Assembly: GCA_035565975.1 (NCBI GenBank)
Contig: DATMRT010000045.1
Coordinates: forward strand, 1-64,000
Direction of reading: 5' to 3'
Source: Ga0077530 sp035565975
GTDB lineage: Bacteria; Pseudomonadota; Alphaproteobacteria; Rhizobiales; Hyphomicrobiaceae
DNA length: 64,000 bases
Shown here: positions 22,448-31,318 of the stretch, piece by piece
Numbering within the stretch: the first letter of the stretch is position 1
How the letters are laid out: every line of letters begins with the position of its first letter
Notes under the pieces: generated by a model
Database searches by the model: none
What the model was told of the DNA's origin: nothing
What the model saw: only the letters and a program-made list of their open reading frames with translations
Program-made: the position numbers and the translations under genes

Positions 22448-23250
22448 CTGTCGCGGCGAGCAAGGTCCGCCATTGGCGACGCCAGCCGTTCATCGAGAGC
22501 GCTTGGCTACGCTGGGGTCTCTATGCGGCCGCCCTGATCTATCTTGCCCTGGCGTTCGGGTCCATGCAGGTCAACTGGGTGCGCCTGTCGGAGGGGGTCG
22601 TGCGCGGCTGGCGCTTTGTCGAGGGATTCCTGCATCCCAATTTCACGTCGCGCAGCGAGGACATCATCATCGGCCTGCGTGAAAGCATCGCCATGACCAT
22701 CTGCGCCACGGTGGCGGGAATTGCTCTGTCCGTTCCGGTGGGTGTCGGTGCAGCGCGCAACATTTCACCCCGGCCCGTCTACTATCTCTGCCGCTCCATC
22801 GTGGCCGTCGCCCGCTCGTTCCAGGAGATTCTGTACGCCATCTTCTTCGTGGCAATGTTCGGTTTCGGCACGTTCGCTGGATTCCTGACCATCACCTTTG
22901 CGACGATCGGATTTCTGGGCAAGCTCCTCGCCGAGGATATCGAGGACATCGATGCGGGACAGGTCGAGGCTATTCGCGCCACGGGAGCATCGTGGATGCA
23001 GGTGTTGAATTTCGGCGTAGCGCCCCAGGTTCTGCCGCGGCTGATCGGCCTGTCACTCTACCGCTTCGACATCAACTTCCGCGAGTCCGCGGTCGTGGGA
23101 ATCGTCGGCGCCGGCGGCATCGGAGCAACCCTCAATACCGCCATCAGCCGGTACGAGTATGACGTCGCCTCGGCGATCCTGATCCTCATCATTCTGGTCG
23201 TTCTGGCCTGCGAATACTCGTCCAGCCATATTCGCCGTTGGGTGCAGTGA
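22444..23250 (+). CDS. phnE: Phosphonate-type ABC permease, PhnE (first)
   Basis: A 268-residue inner-membrane permease. ESIAMTICATVAGIALSVPV, RSFQEILYAIFFVAMFGFG and the EAA-type loop VEAIRATGASWMQVLNFGV are family hallmarks. NFRESAVVGIVGAGGIGA is the conserved C-terminal block. It probably forms a heterodimer with the second PhnE, whose ATG overlaps its stop (ATGA). Confidence 0.92.
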   Translation: MTVAASKVRHWRRQPFIESAWLRWGLYAAALIYLALAFGSMQVNWVRLSEGVVRGWRFVEGFLHPNFTSRSEDIIIGLRESIAMTICATVAGIALSVPVGVGAARNISPRPVYYLCRSIVAVARSFQEILYAIFFVAMFGFGTFAGFLTITFATIGFLGKLLAEDIEDIDAGQVEAIRATGASWMQVLNFGVAPQVLPRLIGLSLYRFDINFRESAVVGIVGAGGIGATLNTAISRYEYDVASAILILIILVVLACEYSSSHIRRWVQ

Positions 23251-24065
23251 TGCCTGTCTCCAGCGCCACCGGCCAGCCTGAATGGTCGCGACGCACGAGT
23301 GCCGAGCAATTGCTCGCCTGGTTCTGCTGGCTGGCTCTCGCTGCCGTCACGATCGCGGCATGGCGGTTGATGACCAAGGATACGATCTGGGAGTTCGTGC
23401 TTTCCGCGCCCGGCCAAGCGGCGGACATCGGCAGTCGCATGTTCCCGCCACGCTGGAGTTATATCGAGAAGCTCTGGTGGCCGATGTGGGAGACGCTCAA
23501 CATCGCCACTATAGGGACGCTGCTGGCCATGCTGCTCGGCATTCCCCTCGCCTTTCTGGCCGCGCGCAATACGACACCCAGCTTCTACATCGTCCGCCCT
23601 CTGGCGCTGCTCGTCATCGTCGCATCGCGCTCGATCAACGGCCTCATCTGGGGGCTGCTGCTGGTGTCCATCATCGGGCCGGGCCCGCTCGCCGGGACCA
23701 TTGCCATCATGTTTCGATCGCTCGGCTTCATCGGCAAGCTGCTTTACGAGGCAATCGAGGAGATCGATCAGTCCCAGGTTGAGGCCATCGTCGCAACCGG
23801 CGGCTCACCCTTGCAAGTGATCGACTACGGTATCGTGCCGCAGATACTGCCGGCGGTTGCAGGCATTTCGGTCTATCGCTGGGACATAAATATACGGGAG
23901 TCCGCGGTTCTCGGGCTCGTTGGCGCGGGCGGCATCGGGCTTCAACTCGATGCGTCGCTTGCCACCTTGGCCTGGCCCCAAGTCACGATGATCCTGATCG
24001 CCATTCTCAGCGCTGTACTTCTTAGTGAATGGGTATCGGCAAGAATTCGGCGCGCGATCATATGA
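23250..24065 (+). CDS. phnE: Phosphonate-type ABC permease, PhnE (second)
   Basis: A 271-residue paralogue of the preceding permease. WETLNIATIGTLLAMLLGIP, RSINGLIWGLLLVSIIGPG, VEAIVATGGSPLQVIDYGI and NIRESAVLGLVGAGGIGLQ correspond block by block. Start chosen at ATG 23250, overlapping the previous stop, rather than a site 12 bases earlier. It ends the phnDCEE operon, convergent with the molybdopterin enzyme. Confidence 0.92.
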   Translation: MPVSSATGQPEWSRRTSAEQLLAWFCWLALAAVTIAAWRLMTKDTIWEFVLSAPGQAADIGSRMFPPRWSYIEKLWWPMWETLNIATIGTLLAMLLGIPLAFLAARNTTPSFYIVRPLALLVIVASRSINGLIWGLLLVSIIGPGPLAGTIAIMFRSLGFIGKLLYEAIEEIDQSQVEAIVATGGSPLQVIDYGIVPQILPAVAGISVYRWDINIRESAVLGLVGAGGIGLQLDASLATLAWPQVTMILIAILSAVLLSEWVSARIRRAII

Positions 24066-24098
24066 GTGGCGAGGTCAGACTCGCTGACAGCCGGGCTA

Positions 24099-26261
24099 TC
24101 AATCGAAGCCGATCCGTTCGACGCGACAGAGCTGTCCACGGATATCGGCCGACCCGGAAATGGGATCATAGGGGCCATTGTAGCTGAGCGCGGCGTTGAT
24201 GTTCACGTCGAGCACGCCATGCTCGGGCGACGCTTCCATGGGGCGCCACCAGCCCATGCCCGTACTCACGACATTCGCCTGCTGCGCGTCTGAAAGCTTA
24301 AGCTTCAGCCGACAATGTCCCGCCACTTCTGCCACTTCCAAGCGCACCCAGTCGCCATCGTCCAGACCCTGAGCACGCGCCGTATCCGGGTTCATGAGAA
24401 GGAGTGGATCGGGTGAGACCTTGAGCGCCCAGGGCTGGTCGCGGAAGCGCGAATGATGGTAGCTCTTTTCGCGGTCGCCAGTGACGACGACCAGCGGGTA
24501 GCGCGTGCGGACCTCGGCAGCCTTGCCATCGCGCTCCGGCGGGACATAGCCCGGCAGCGGATCGAGCCCCAGTTCTTCGAGTTGAGGTGAATAGAGTTCG
24601 ATCCGACCCGTTGCCGTAGGAAACGGTCGGCTTGTGGGGACGGGCTCGGCAGAGACTTGATGAAAGCCCTTGGCCTCCAGCATCTCGATCGTAATGCCAC
24701 TATCGCCGAGAAGATGCGTGTTGAGTTCACGCTGAGAGCGCCACGGCATGAGGCGCGCCGTTACCGCCTGACGAGCCTCCAGACGGTCGAGAAGAGGTGC
24801 TGCGATGCCGATCTCCGTACGTGCCTCGCCCTGCGGCGGAACGACTGCGCGCGTAAAGACGACCGTTGGACCTGATGGTACGAAATGTACCTCTTCCTCC
24901 TCGAGGGCCGTCGTCTTGGGAAGCACAATGTCAGCCCACTCTGCCGTGGGCGTCATCTGGTGAGCGGCAACGGCGACGAAGTCCAGCGAACGCAAGGCGG
25001 CAATAGTTCTACGCGCGTCGGGATACGTCACGAGAATGTTCACGCCGCTGGCATAGAGGGCCCGCACGGGGTGCGGCTCGCCTGTCAGCATGGCCTCGAT
25101 GACGGTCGGGTTGTGGCACGCAGTCTGCCAGCCGCGCGGTCCAGCCCAGAGGGGGAAGCGGTCAGCCCCGATCGTTCGTGTCTCGACTTCGGCGGGCAAT
25201 CGGTGCTCAGGCCGATGGAGCAGTTCGAGATAGTTGGAAAATCCCCTGGGCGTGCGCTGACGCAGATTTCCGCCAGGCCGGTCGATGTTTCCGGAGATGG
25301 CGGCGAGCGCATGAAAGGCCCGGAACGTCTGCACGCCGTTGCTGGCCGCATCGATCCCATGGCCGGATACGAAGGTCGATGGGCCGTCAGCATACATGAG
25401 GGCGGCCTCGACGATCAGCTCCGCCGCAACGCCACTCATGCTCTCGGCGGTCGCCGGGGGAAATTGCGCAGCACGCTCCGCCAGCGCCTCGAAGCCGTGG
25501 CACCGCTCGTGCACGAACTGTCGATCATAAAGTCCCTCGCTGATCAGCACGTGCATCATCGCCAACGCGATCGCGGCGTCCGTGCCGACACGCGGGCTCA
25601 TCCAGATGTCGGCAAGCTCCGCGGCCGTCGTGCGCTTCGGATCGATCACGATCATACGGGCGCCCCGCTTCTTCGCGGCTTTCAGCTTCGCCCACTCGAC
25701 GGGATCGGCGATCTGCGCATTGCGGCCCACGATCAAGGCGCAGCGCGTATTGTCGATGTCCTCCCCGCGGATAATCGGCAGACCTGTGATCTTTGCCGAT
25801 ACGGCCCGGCAGCCGCCGCACAGATCCTGATTGATCATCCAGTTCGGCGAGCCGATGGAGCGCAGCATCAGGGCCGTCACAACCGAGCGACTGAACGCAG
25901 CTCCGCTCGTGGCGCCGACGATGGCCTCGGGTCCATATGTGCGGCGCACCTCGGCCAAGCGATCGGCGATTTCGTCGAGCGCCTCGTCCCATGAGATGCG
26001 CGCCCACTTGCCGTCCCCCCGCGCGCCAACGCGGCGATGCGGGTAGAGAAGCCTGTTCGGGTTGTAGGTCAGGCCTGGCGCGCCGCGGATGCCCTTGATG
26101 CAGAATGCGCCTGCGGAATGCGGGCTAGCGGGATTGGGAGCGTAGTTGATGACCTTACCGTCTTTGACCGTGGCGAGCGCTCCGCAGTACGCCGAGCATT
26201 CCCAGCAGGTGGTCGTATAGACGCCATCCGCAACGGCTTCGCCGGATCGTCCTGAGGTCAT
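24099..26261 (-). CDS. Molybdopterin (bis-MGD) oxidoreductase
   Basis: A 720-residue DMSO-reductase-superfamily catalytic subunit. CWECSAYCG and a later FCIKG give the four Cys of an N-terminal [4Fe-4S] cluster. NQDLCGGCRAVSAKITG lies at the usual metal-ligand position and offers Cys. LIVGRNAQIADPVEW and MIVIDPKRTTAAELADIW form the pterin-binding folds, and the C-terminal molydop-binding domain begins near YPLVVVTGDREKS. No twin-arginine leader is visible, which suggests a cytoplasmic enzyme. Start at ATG 26261; a more upstream start adds unsupported residues. It is the last gene of the operon led by the cysteine hydrolase. The substrate is unknown. Confidence 0.88.
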   Translation of the reverse strand: MTSGRSGEAVADGVYTTTCWECSAYCGALATVKDGKVINYAPNPASPHSAGAFCIKGIRGAPGLTYNPNRLLYPHRRVGARGDGKWARISWDEALDEIADRLAEVRRTYGPEAIVGATSGAAFSRSVVTALMLRSIGSPNWMINQDLCGGCRAVSAKITGLPIIRGEDIDNTRCALIVGRNAQIADPVEWAKLKAAKKRGARMIVIDPKRTTAAELADIWMSPRVGTDAAIALAMMHVLISEGLYDRQFVHERCHGFEALAERAAQFPPATAESMSGVAAELIVEAALMYADGPSTFVSGHGIDAASNGVQTFRAFHALAAISGNIDRPGGNLRQRTPRGFSNYLELLHRPEHRLPAEVETRTIGADRFPLWAGPRGWQTACHNPTVIEAMLTGEPHPVRALYASGVNILVTYPDARRTIAALRSLDFVAVAAHQMTPTAEWADIVLPKTTALEEEEVHFVPSGPTVVFTRAVVPPQGEARTEIGIAAPLLDRLEARQAVTARLMPWRSQRELNTHLLGDSGITIEMLEAKGFHQVSAEPVPTSRPFPTATGRIELYSPQLEELGLDPLPGYVPPERDGKAAEVRTRYPLVVVTGDREKSYHHSRFRDQPWALKVSPDPLLLMNPDTARAQGLDDGDWVRLEVAEVAGHCRLKLKLSDAQQANVVSTGMGWWRPMEASPEHGVLDVNINAALSYNGPYDPISGSADIRGQLCRVERIGFD

Positions 26262-26462
26262 TTTCGCCTCCAGAGCATGGGCGGACAGTTTGCCCGGCGC
26301 GCAGGTTGGCGGCAAGGTGGATTGCGGGACGCGCGCCTTTCAGCGAGCGCCTGATACTCCGCCGATCGGTGGTCGAGCCTGTCGATGACGTCTGCTTCTG
26401 GGCGCGTATCGTAAGTGATTGTTCCTTGTTGCCAGTATCGATGTGTCGCCCGTCTCAGGTGC

Positions 26463-27803
26463 TTAAGCGATTGCGGCCCGAAATACCGGTGCGAGCCGCC
26501 GCGCCCGGCGGCACATGCGCTCATCACTGCCGGGACGGGAAGCGAGGATGCAGCCGATCGGCAAGCCGCCGCGCGTCGTGCCTGCCGGTATCGTAACAAT
26601 AGGGCCGCCGACAGCCGTCCACGGCGCGATGTAGCGTGGATCGCCGGTGGAGGCGAGGCCCTCCGGCGCCCCGCCGGGCGCAGCAGGCAATAGCGCAGCA
26701 CCATCCCCGATGGCGTCGAGCAGCGCGGCACGCATGCGGCCGCTTTCCTCGCGCGCTGCGAGGTACTGATCAAGTGACATCGCGCGCCCTTGCCCGATGG
26801 CGGCGAGGAGACGCGGACCAACCGTGCCGCTTGGCTTGTCCAAAAGTGAGCGCAACGTGCGGCCTGCTTCGTAAAGCATCATGCTCCGCTGAAGCTCGAA
26901 CAGGCGCGCAATAGATATCGGTGACTTGCGACGAGCAACATCGTATCCGGCTGCAGCAACCGCCTTCGCCAGCCGTTCTTGTGCATCACGCATTTCAGCT
27001 ATTGCGTCCTCGAAGTGTGGGTCTTCGAGCAAGATGATGCTGATCGGGCCCGTTTCAGCCGAAGCGGGCTCACGCTCGAGAAACTGCGGCTGCAGGGCCT
27101 CGTAGACAGTTATGGCATCCTCGACGGTGTAGCCGTAGAAGCCTGCCGTATCGAATGACGGTGCCAGCGGCGAGATGCCGTATCCCGGCACACTGCCGGT
27201 GCTTGGCTTGAAGGCGGCGATGCCGCAATAGGCGGCTGGCCTGTTCACAGACGCGACGGTCTGCGTCCCGATTGCGATCGGAACGGTGCCCGCAGCGACG
27301 GCGGCCGCCGATCCAGAGCTGGAACCGCCCGGCGTATGGTTCAGATTATGCGGATTGCGCGCCGGAGAGGGATCGAAGAACGCGAACTCCGTCGTGTGCA
27401 CCTTGCCCAGAGGAATCGCGCCCGCCGCGCGAAGCGCGAGTACGACGTCGGCATCCGCGGTTGCCGGCGCCGCATTTGCGAGCGAACGGCTATTGCATAA
27501 TGTCGTCATCCCCTCGACGTCGATGACGTCCTTCACGCCGAAAGGGATGCCGTGAAGCGGGCCCCTTAATCGCCCGGCTTTCGCCTCCGCCTCGCGGGTC
27601 TTGGCCATCGAGAGTGCGCCATCGCGGTCGACCTGCCGCCATGCCTGCACGTCTCCATCCACCTCAGCGATACGATCGAGGTAGCGCTCGACGAGGGTAA
27701 CGGGAGAGAGTTCGCCGGAGGCTATCGCGTTCGCCAGATCGGCAACACGGCCTGGATCCTTGACGTAGCTCTTCTTTCGACTGGTCGATGTGTCGTCAGT
27801 CAA
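26463..27803 (-). CDS. Amidase-signature-family hydrolase
   Basis: A 446-residue amidase with the Ser-cisSer-Lys triad: Lys in GIPFGVKDVID, cis-Ser in TPGGSSSGSAAAVAAG and the nucleophile Ser in TQTVASVNRPAAYCG. The family hydrolyses amides, ureides and related bonds (AtzE/allophanate hydrolase-like members have this N-terminus). A 200-base gap separates it from the downstream molybdopterin gene. Its position after a complete livFGMHK set and a cysteine hydrolase suggests it cleaves the compound that the transporter imports. Confidence 0.9.
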   Translation of the reverse strand: MTDDTSTSRKKSYVKDPGRVADLANAIASGELSPVTLVERYLDRIAEVDGDVQAWRQVDRDGALSMAKTREAEAKAGRLRGPLHGIPFGVKDVIDVEGMTTLCNSRSLANAAPATADADVVLALRAAGAIPLGKVHTTEFAFFDPSPARNPHNLNHTPGGSSSGSAAAVAAGTVPIAIGTQTVASVNRPAAYCGIAAFKPSTGSVPGYGISPLAPSFDTAGFYGYTVEDAITVYEALQPQFLEREPASAETGPISIILLEDPHFEDAIAEMRDAQERLAKAVAAAGYDVARRKSPISIARLFELQRSMMLYEAGRTLRSLLDKPSGTVGPRLLAAIGQGRAMSLDQYLAAREESGRMRAALLDAIGDGAALLPAAPGGAPEGLASTGDPRYIAPWTAVGGPIVTIPAGTTRGGLPIGCILASRPGSDERMCRRARRLAPVFRAAIA

Positions 27804-27931
27804 GACCGTCTCCTTGTCGTCGCGGGTCCCCCGACCACGGTGTCATGATCTCGCGATTTATCACCGGCCTTTCGCCTCACAGAGCAAGCGCCAGGGAGCA
27901 CCCGCTTCTCCAGCGTCGATGTTGCCGGCTG

Positions 27932-28627
27932 CTATCCGACCGCGAGGTAAGTCGACATGATCTGCGGGTTGTTCCTTGTCTCCAGCGCTGTTCCGCGGTG
28001 GACGATCTCTCCCTGCTCGATGATCGATGCGCTATCGGCGATCTCCAGAGCGATTTCCGCGTTCTGCTCGACGAGCAGGATGCCGATCTTCTCATTCTTG
28101 AGGCGCACCAGCGTATCGACGACGATGTCGACGATTACCGGCGCCAAACCTTGCGACGGCTCGTCCAGCAGCAGGAACTTTGGTCCTGACATCAGGGCGC
28201 GGCCAATCGCGAGCATCTGTTGCTCGCCGCCGGACAGATGGCCACCCATCCGCCCGAGCAGGTTCTTCAATGGCGGAAACAACTCGAGCACGCGTTCGAT
28301 CGGCCATGGCGAGTTGGGGTACTCACCAACCGCCAGGTTCTCGCGGACGGAGAGGCCGGAGAAAACGCCACGATACTCCGGCACATAGGCGAGGCCTGCG
28401 CGCGTGATGAGATGGGGTTGCTTGCCACCGATCTGAACACCATCGAGCGAGATCGATCCCGTCCACTTGTCCATCAGACCGAATATCGTCCGCAGCGTCG
28501 TCGTCTTGCCGGCGCCGTTGCGGCCGAGCAGCACATGGATCGTGCCCTGCTCGACCAGCAGCGACACGCCCTGCAGCACGTGAAAATTGCCATAGTAGGC
28601 ATTGACGTTCTCGACGCTGAGGCTCAT
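27932..28627 (-). CDS. livF: Branched-chain amino acid-type ABC ATPase, LivF-like (second system)
   Basis: A 231-residue ATPase with Walker A GRNGAGKTTTLRTIFGL, signature LSGGEQQMLAIGRA and Walker B FLLLDEPSQGLAP. VEQNAEIALEIADSASIIEQ is the usual LivF tail. The start overlaps the livG stop by 4 bases. It is a paralogue of the product of 18745-19443. Confidence 0.92.
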   Translation of the reverse strand: MSLSVENVNAYYGNFHVLQGVSLLVEQGTIHVLLGRNGAGKTTTLRTIFGLMDKWTGSISLDGVQIGGKQPHLITRAGLAYVPEYRGVFSGLSVRENLAVGEYPNSPWPIERVLELFPPLKNLLGRMGGHLSGGEQQMLAIGRALMSGPKFLLLDEPSQGLAPVIVDIVVDTLVRLKNEKIGILLVEQNAEIALEIADSASIIEQGEIVHRGTALETRNNPQIMSTYLAVG

Positions 28628-29373
28628 GCGCGTCTTCCCAAGTAGGCTTCACGGACCCTCGGATTGGCTCGGATCTCGTCCGTCGTCCCTTCGGCCAGCA
28701 CTTCGCCGAAATACATCACCGTGATGCGATCGGAAATTCGCATGACCACATCCATCTTGTGCTCGATCAGCACGATCGTATAGCGGCCCTTCAAGCCCTC
28801 GATCAGGTGCATCACGCGCTGCGTATCGCTGCGCGAAAGGCCGGCGGTCGGCTCATCGAGCAGCAAGAGACGAGGCTTCGGCGCCAACGCGATCGCGAAA
28901 TCGAGGAGCCGCTGGTCGCCATGCGCCAGCTCGATCGCCGGCGCGTCGGCGTACCGCGCGAGGCCAACTTCTTCCAGCGTGCGGGTGATCGTTTCGGCCA
29001 CCTCCGGATGGGAGTCAGCCGATCTCACGATCTCGATCTTGTTGCCGGCAAACTGGCGGAACGCGGACAACCAGACGTTCTGTGCCACGGTGAGATTAGC
29101 GAAGATGCTGGTGCGCTGAAATGAGCGCGAGACGCCGAAGCCCGGCAGCTCATGCGGTCGGCGCCCGGAGATGCGGTTTCCCTCGAAAAGCACTTCGCCC
29201 GACGTCGGCGCATACTCGCTCGTGATGCAATTGAACAGCGTCGTCTTGCCGGCACCGTTCGGCCCGATCACGGTGTGCAGCGCACCCTGCTGAACATCGA
29301 AGCTCACGTTGCTGACCGCCTTGACGCCATCGAAGTGCTTCGAGACGCCTTTGCATTGAAGTGCAACGCTCAT
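28624..29373 (-). CDS. livG: Branched-chain amino acid-type ABC ATPase, LivG-like (second system)
   Basis: A 249-residue ATPase with Walker A GPNGAGKTTLFNCI, signature ELAHGDQRLLDFAIALA and Walker B LLLLDEPTAGLS. The signature is AHGDQ rather than SGGQ, as in many LivG proteins. Unlike the first system, it is a separate protein. It overlaps livM by 4 bases and livF by 4 bases. Confidence 0.92.
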   Translation of the reverse strand: MSVALQCKGVSKHFDGVKAVSNVSFDVQQGALHTVIGPNGAGKTTLFNCITSEYAPTSGEVLFEGNRISGRRPHELPGFGVSRSFQRTSIFANLTVAQNVWLSAFRQFAGNKIEIVRSADSHPEVAETITRTLEEVGLARYADAPAIELAHGDQRLLDFAIALAPKPRLLLLDEPTAGLSRSDTQRVMHLIEGLKGRYTIVLIEHKMDVVMRISDRITVMYFGEVLAEGTTDEIRANPRVREAYLGRRA

Positions 29374-30335
29374 CGGTGAGCCTCTGTCGTTTCTGCGCTA
29401 GCGGTCTTTACCACTCGCTTGCCAAAAACCTTCTGTCCGAACACCTCGGCCATGCCGACGATGCCAGTGCGGAAAAACAGAACGACGAGAGCAAAGACGA
29501 TGCCGAGCACCATCGGCCAGCGGTCCCAGTAGAGCGATACGGTCTCCTGCAGCCAGGTGTAGAAGGCCGCGCCGATCAGCGGCCCGATGAAGCTGGCACT
29601 GCCGCCGATCAACGTCATGAAGAGGATGTCGCCGGAGAACAGCAAGTGGATCTTGTCGATCGGTACGATCTCGAAGACGAAGGCAAAGATCGCACCCGCG
29701 AGTCCAGTGAAGAGGCCGGACGCGACGAAGGCGATGAGCTTGTACCGCTCGACATCATAACCGGTCGCCGCAGCACGCGCGGGGTTGTCTCGGATGGCTT
29801 GCAGGATGCGGCCGGTAGGGCTGTCGACGAACCGCTTCATGAGCACGACCGTGATCAGGAACACGATCACAGTGAAGATATAGAACGACCACTGATCGGC
29901 GATGAGCGAAGGTCGCCGCAAACCCGGCAAGCCGTCCTCGCCACCGGTCATGCTCGTCCACGAATAGGCGATGAAATAGAACATCTGGTTGAAGGCGAGC
30001 GTGATCATGATGAAGTACAGACCCGACCGCCGCACGCATACGAGGCCGATCAGCCACGACACGACTGCGGTTACCACCACGGCAATCGGAATCGCGGTGA
30101 ATGCCGAGAAGTCGTATTTGACCGCCAGGATGCCGGTGCAGTAGGCGCCGATGCCGAAGAACATCGCGTGCCCGAAAGAGAGCAATCCCGTGTAGCCGAG
30201 GAGCAGGTTCAATGCGAGCGCGGCGATACCCAAGGTCAAGACTTCGGCGGCGACGACGGGGCGCTGAACGATCGGCAGCAGGATGATCATCGCGACGATG
30301 GTGATCAAAGTGGGGAGATTGAAGAGCCTATTCAT
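29370..30335 (-). CDS. livM: Branched-chain amino acid-type ABC permease, LivM-like (second system)
   Basis: A 321-residue permease. LLLGYTGLLSFGHAMFFGIG, LYFIMITLAFNQMFYFIAYS and LIGGSASFIGPLIGAAFYTW are LivM landmarks. ATG 30335 begins directly after the livH stop; a TTG 15 bases earlier would give 326 residues. It has about ten hydrophobic segments. Confidence 0.9.
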   Translation of the reverse strand: MNRLFNLPTLITIVAMIILLPIVQRPVVAAEVLTLGIAALALNLLLGYTGLLSFGHAMFFGIGAYCTGILAVKYDFSAFTAIPIAVVVTAVVSWLIGLVCVRRSGLYFIMITLAFNQMFYFIAYSWTSMTGGEDGLPGLRRPSLIADQWSFYIFTVIVFLITVVLMKRFVDSPTGRILQAIRDNPARAAATGYDVERYKLIAFVASGLFTGLAGAIFAFVFEIVPIDKIHLLFSGDILFMTLIGGSASFIGPLIGAAFYTWLQETVSLYWDRWPMVLGIVFALVVLFFRTGIVGMAEVFGQKVFGKRVVKTASAETTEAHR

Positions 30336-30336
30336 G

Positions 30337-31197
30337 TCACCGTGTTCCAAACAAGCCCTGGGGGCGTAGCACGATCATCAGGCCCATCAGCACATAGATC
30401 ACAGCATTCGATGCCTCCGGCCACCAGATGGACGTCAGGCTCTGGGCTATGCCGATGAGAACACCCGAAGCAATCGCGCCGAGGATCGATCCAAGCCCTG
30501 CGATCACGACGATGACGAAGCTGATCGGCAGCATATCGCCGCCCATCGATGGTGTGAGCCCGATGATCGGAGAGGCGAGCGCCCCCGCCAGTCCAGCAAG
30601 ATAGGCACCGAGCCCGAAGGTCCACATGAAGACGCGATTGATGTCGGTGCCGAGCACCGCGATCATCTCGCGGTTTTCCATGCCGGCCCGCACGATGGCG
30701 CCGATGCTCGTCCGCGTAAGAAAGAGCCACAGCGCGATCGTGATGAGTGTCGTCACCACGATGAGGGCAAGGCGGTATGCCGGATAGATGACGAAGCCGA
30801 GGTCGACGATGCCGGACAGGGCCTTGGGTGGCAAAACCGAGAAACCTACCGGTCCCCAGATCAGGATGATTGCCTCCTGAAGGATAAGGGCGACGGCAAA
30901 GAGGAACAGCAGCTGGTAATCGTGGTGCGCAGAGTAGAGCCGTCGGATGCCCTGACTCTCGAGCACAAAGCCGATGAGCACGACAAACAGTGGCCCGACA
31001 AGCACTGCCAGATAGAATGAGCCGGTCAGCTGTACGATCGTGTAGGTGAAGTATGCGCCGAACGCATAGAGCACCCCGTGTGCGAAATTCGGAATGTTGA
31101 GCATGCCGAGTACAAGCGTCAGACCGACGCCGACCAGTGCATAAAGCATGCCTGTCGCCAGACCGTTCAGGATCTGGCTCGCTATGAGAATTCCCAT
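30337..31197 (-). CDS. livH: Branched-chain amino acid-type ABC permease, LivH-like (second system)
   Basis: A 286-residue permease with LNGLATGMLYALVGVGLTLV and GMLNIPNFAHGVLYAFGAYF at the N-terminus and GLGSILGAIASGVLIGIAQS near the C-terminus. It forms the translocation pore with LivM. It lies 121 bases after the binding-protein gene, with a hairpin between them. Confidence 0.92.
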   Translation of the reverse strand: MGILIASQILNGLATGMLYALVGVGLTLVLGMLNIPNFAHGVLYAFGAYFTYTIVQLTGSFYLAVLVGPLFVVLIGFVLESQGIRRLYSAHHDYQLLFLFAVALILQEAIILIWGPVGFSVLPPKALSGIVDLGFVIYPAYRLALIVVTTLITIALWLFLTRTSIGAIVRAGMENREMIAVLGTDINRVFMWTFGLGAYLAGLAGALASPIIGLTPSMGGDMLPISFVIVVIAGLGSILGAIASGVLIGIAQSLTSIWWPEASNAVIYVLMGLMIVLRPQGLFGTR

Positions 31198-31268
31198 CGG
31201 ATCCCTGCTGGTGGGGAGCGCGACGGCGGTCGCAGGACGAGGCGCCGACGCGCGACTGGCTCAATGAA

Positions 31269-31305
31269 ATACGGCGACCGCCGAACGCGTCGACAATCGC
31301 CGTAT
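31269..31305 (-). promoter_or_regulatory. Intercistronic hairpin between binding protein and LivH
   Basis: ATACGGCGA (31269-31277) is perfectly complementary to TCGCCGTAT (31297-31305) across a 19-base loop. On the transcribed minus strand the stem is followed by TTCATTG. The position after the binding-protein gene parallels the hairpins of the first liv operon. Confidence 0.65.
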
Positions 31306-31318
31306 CACCTGGTCCTCG

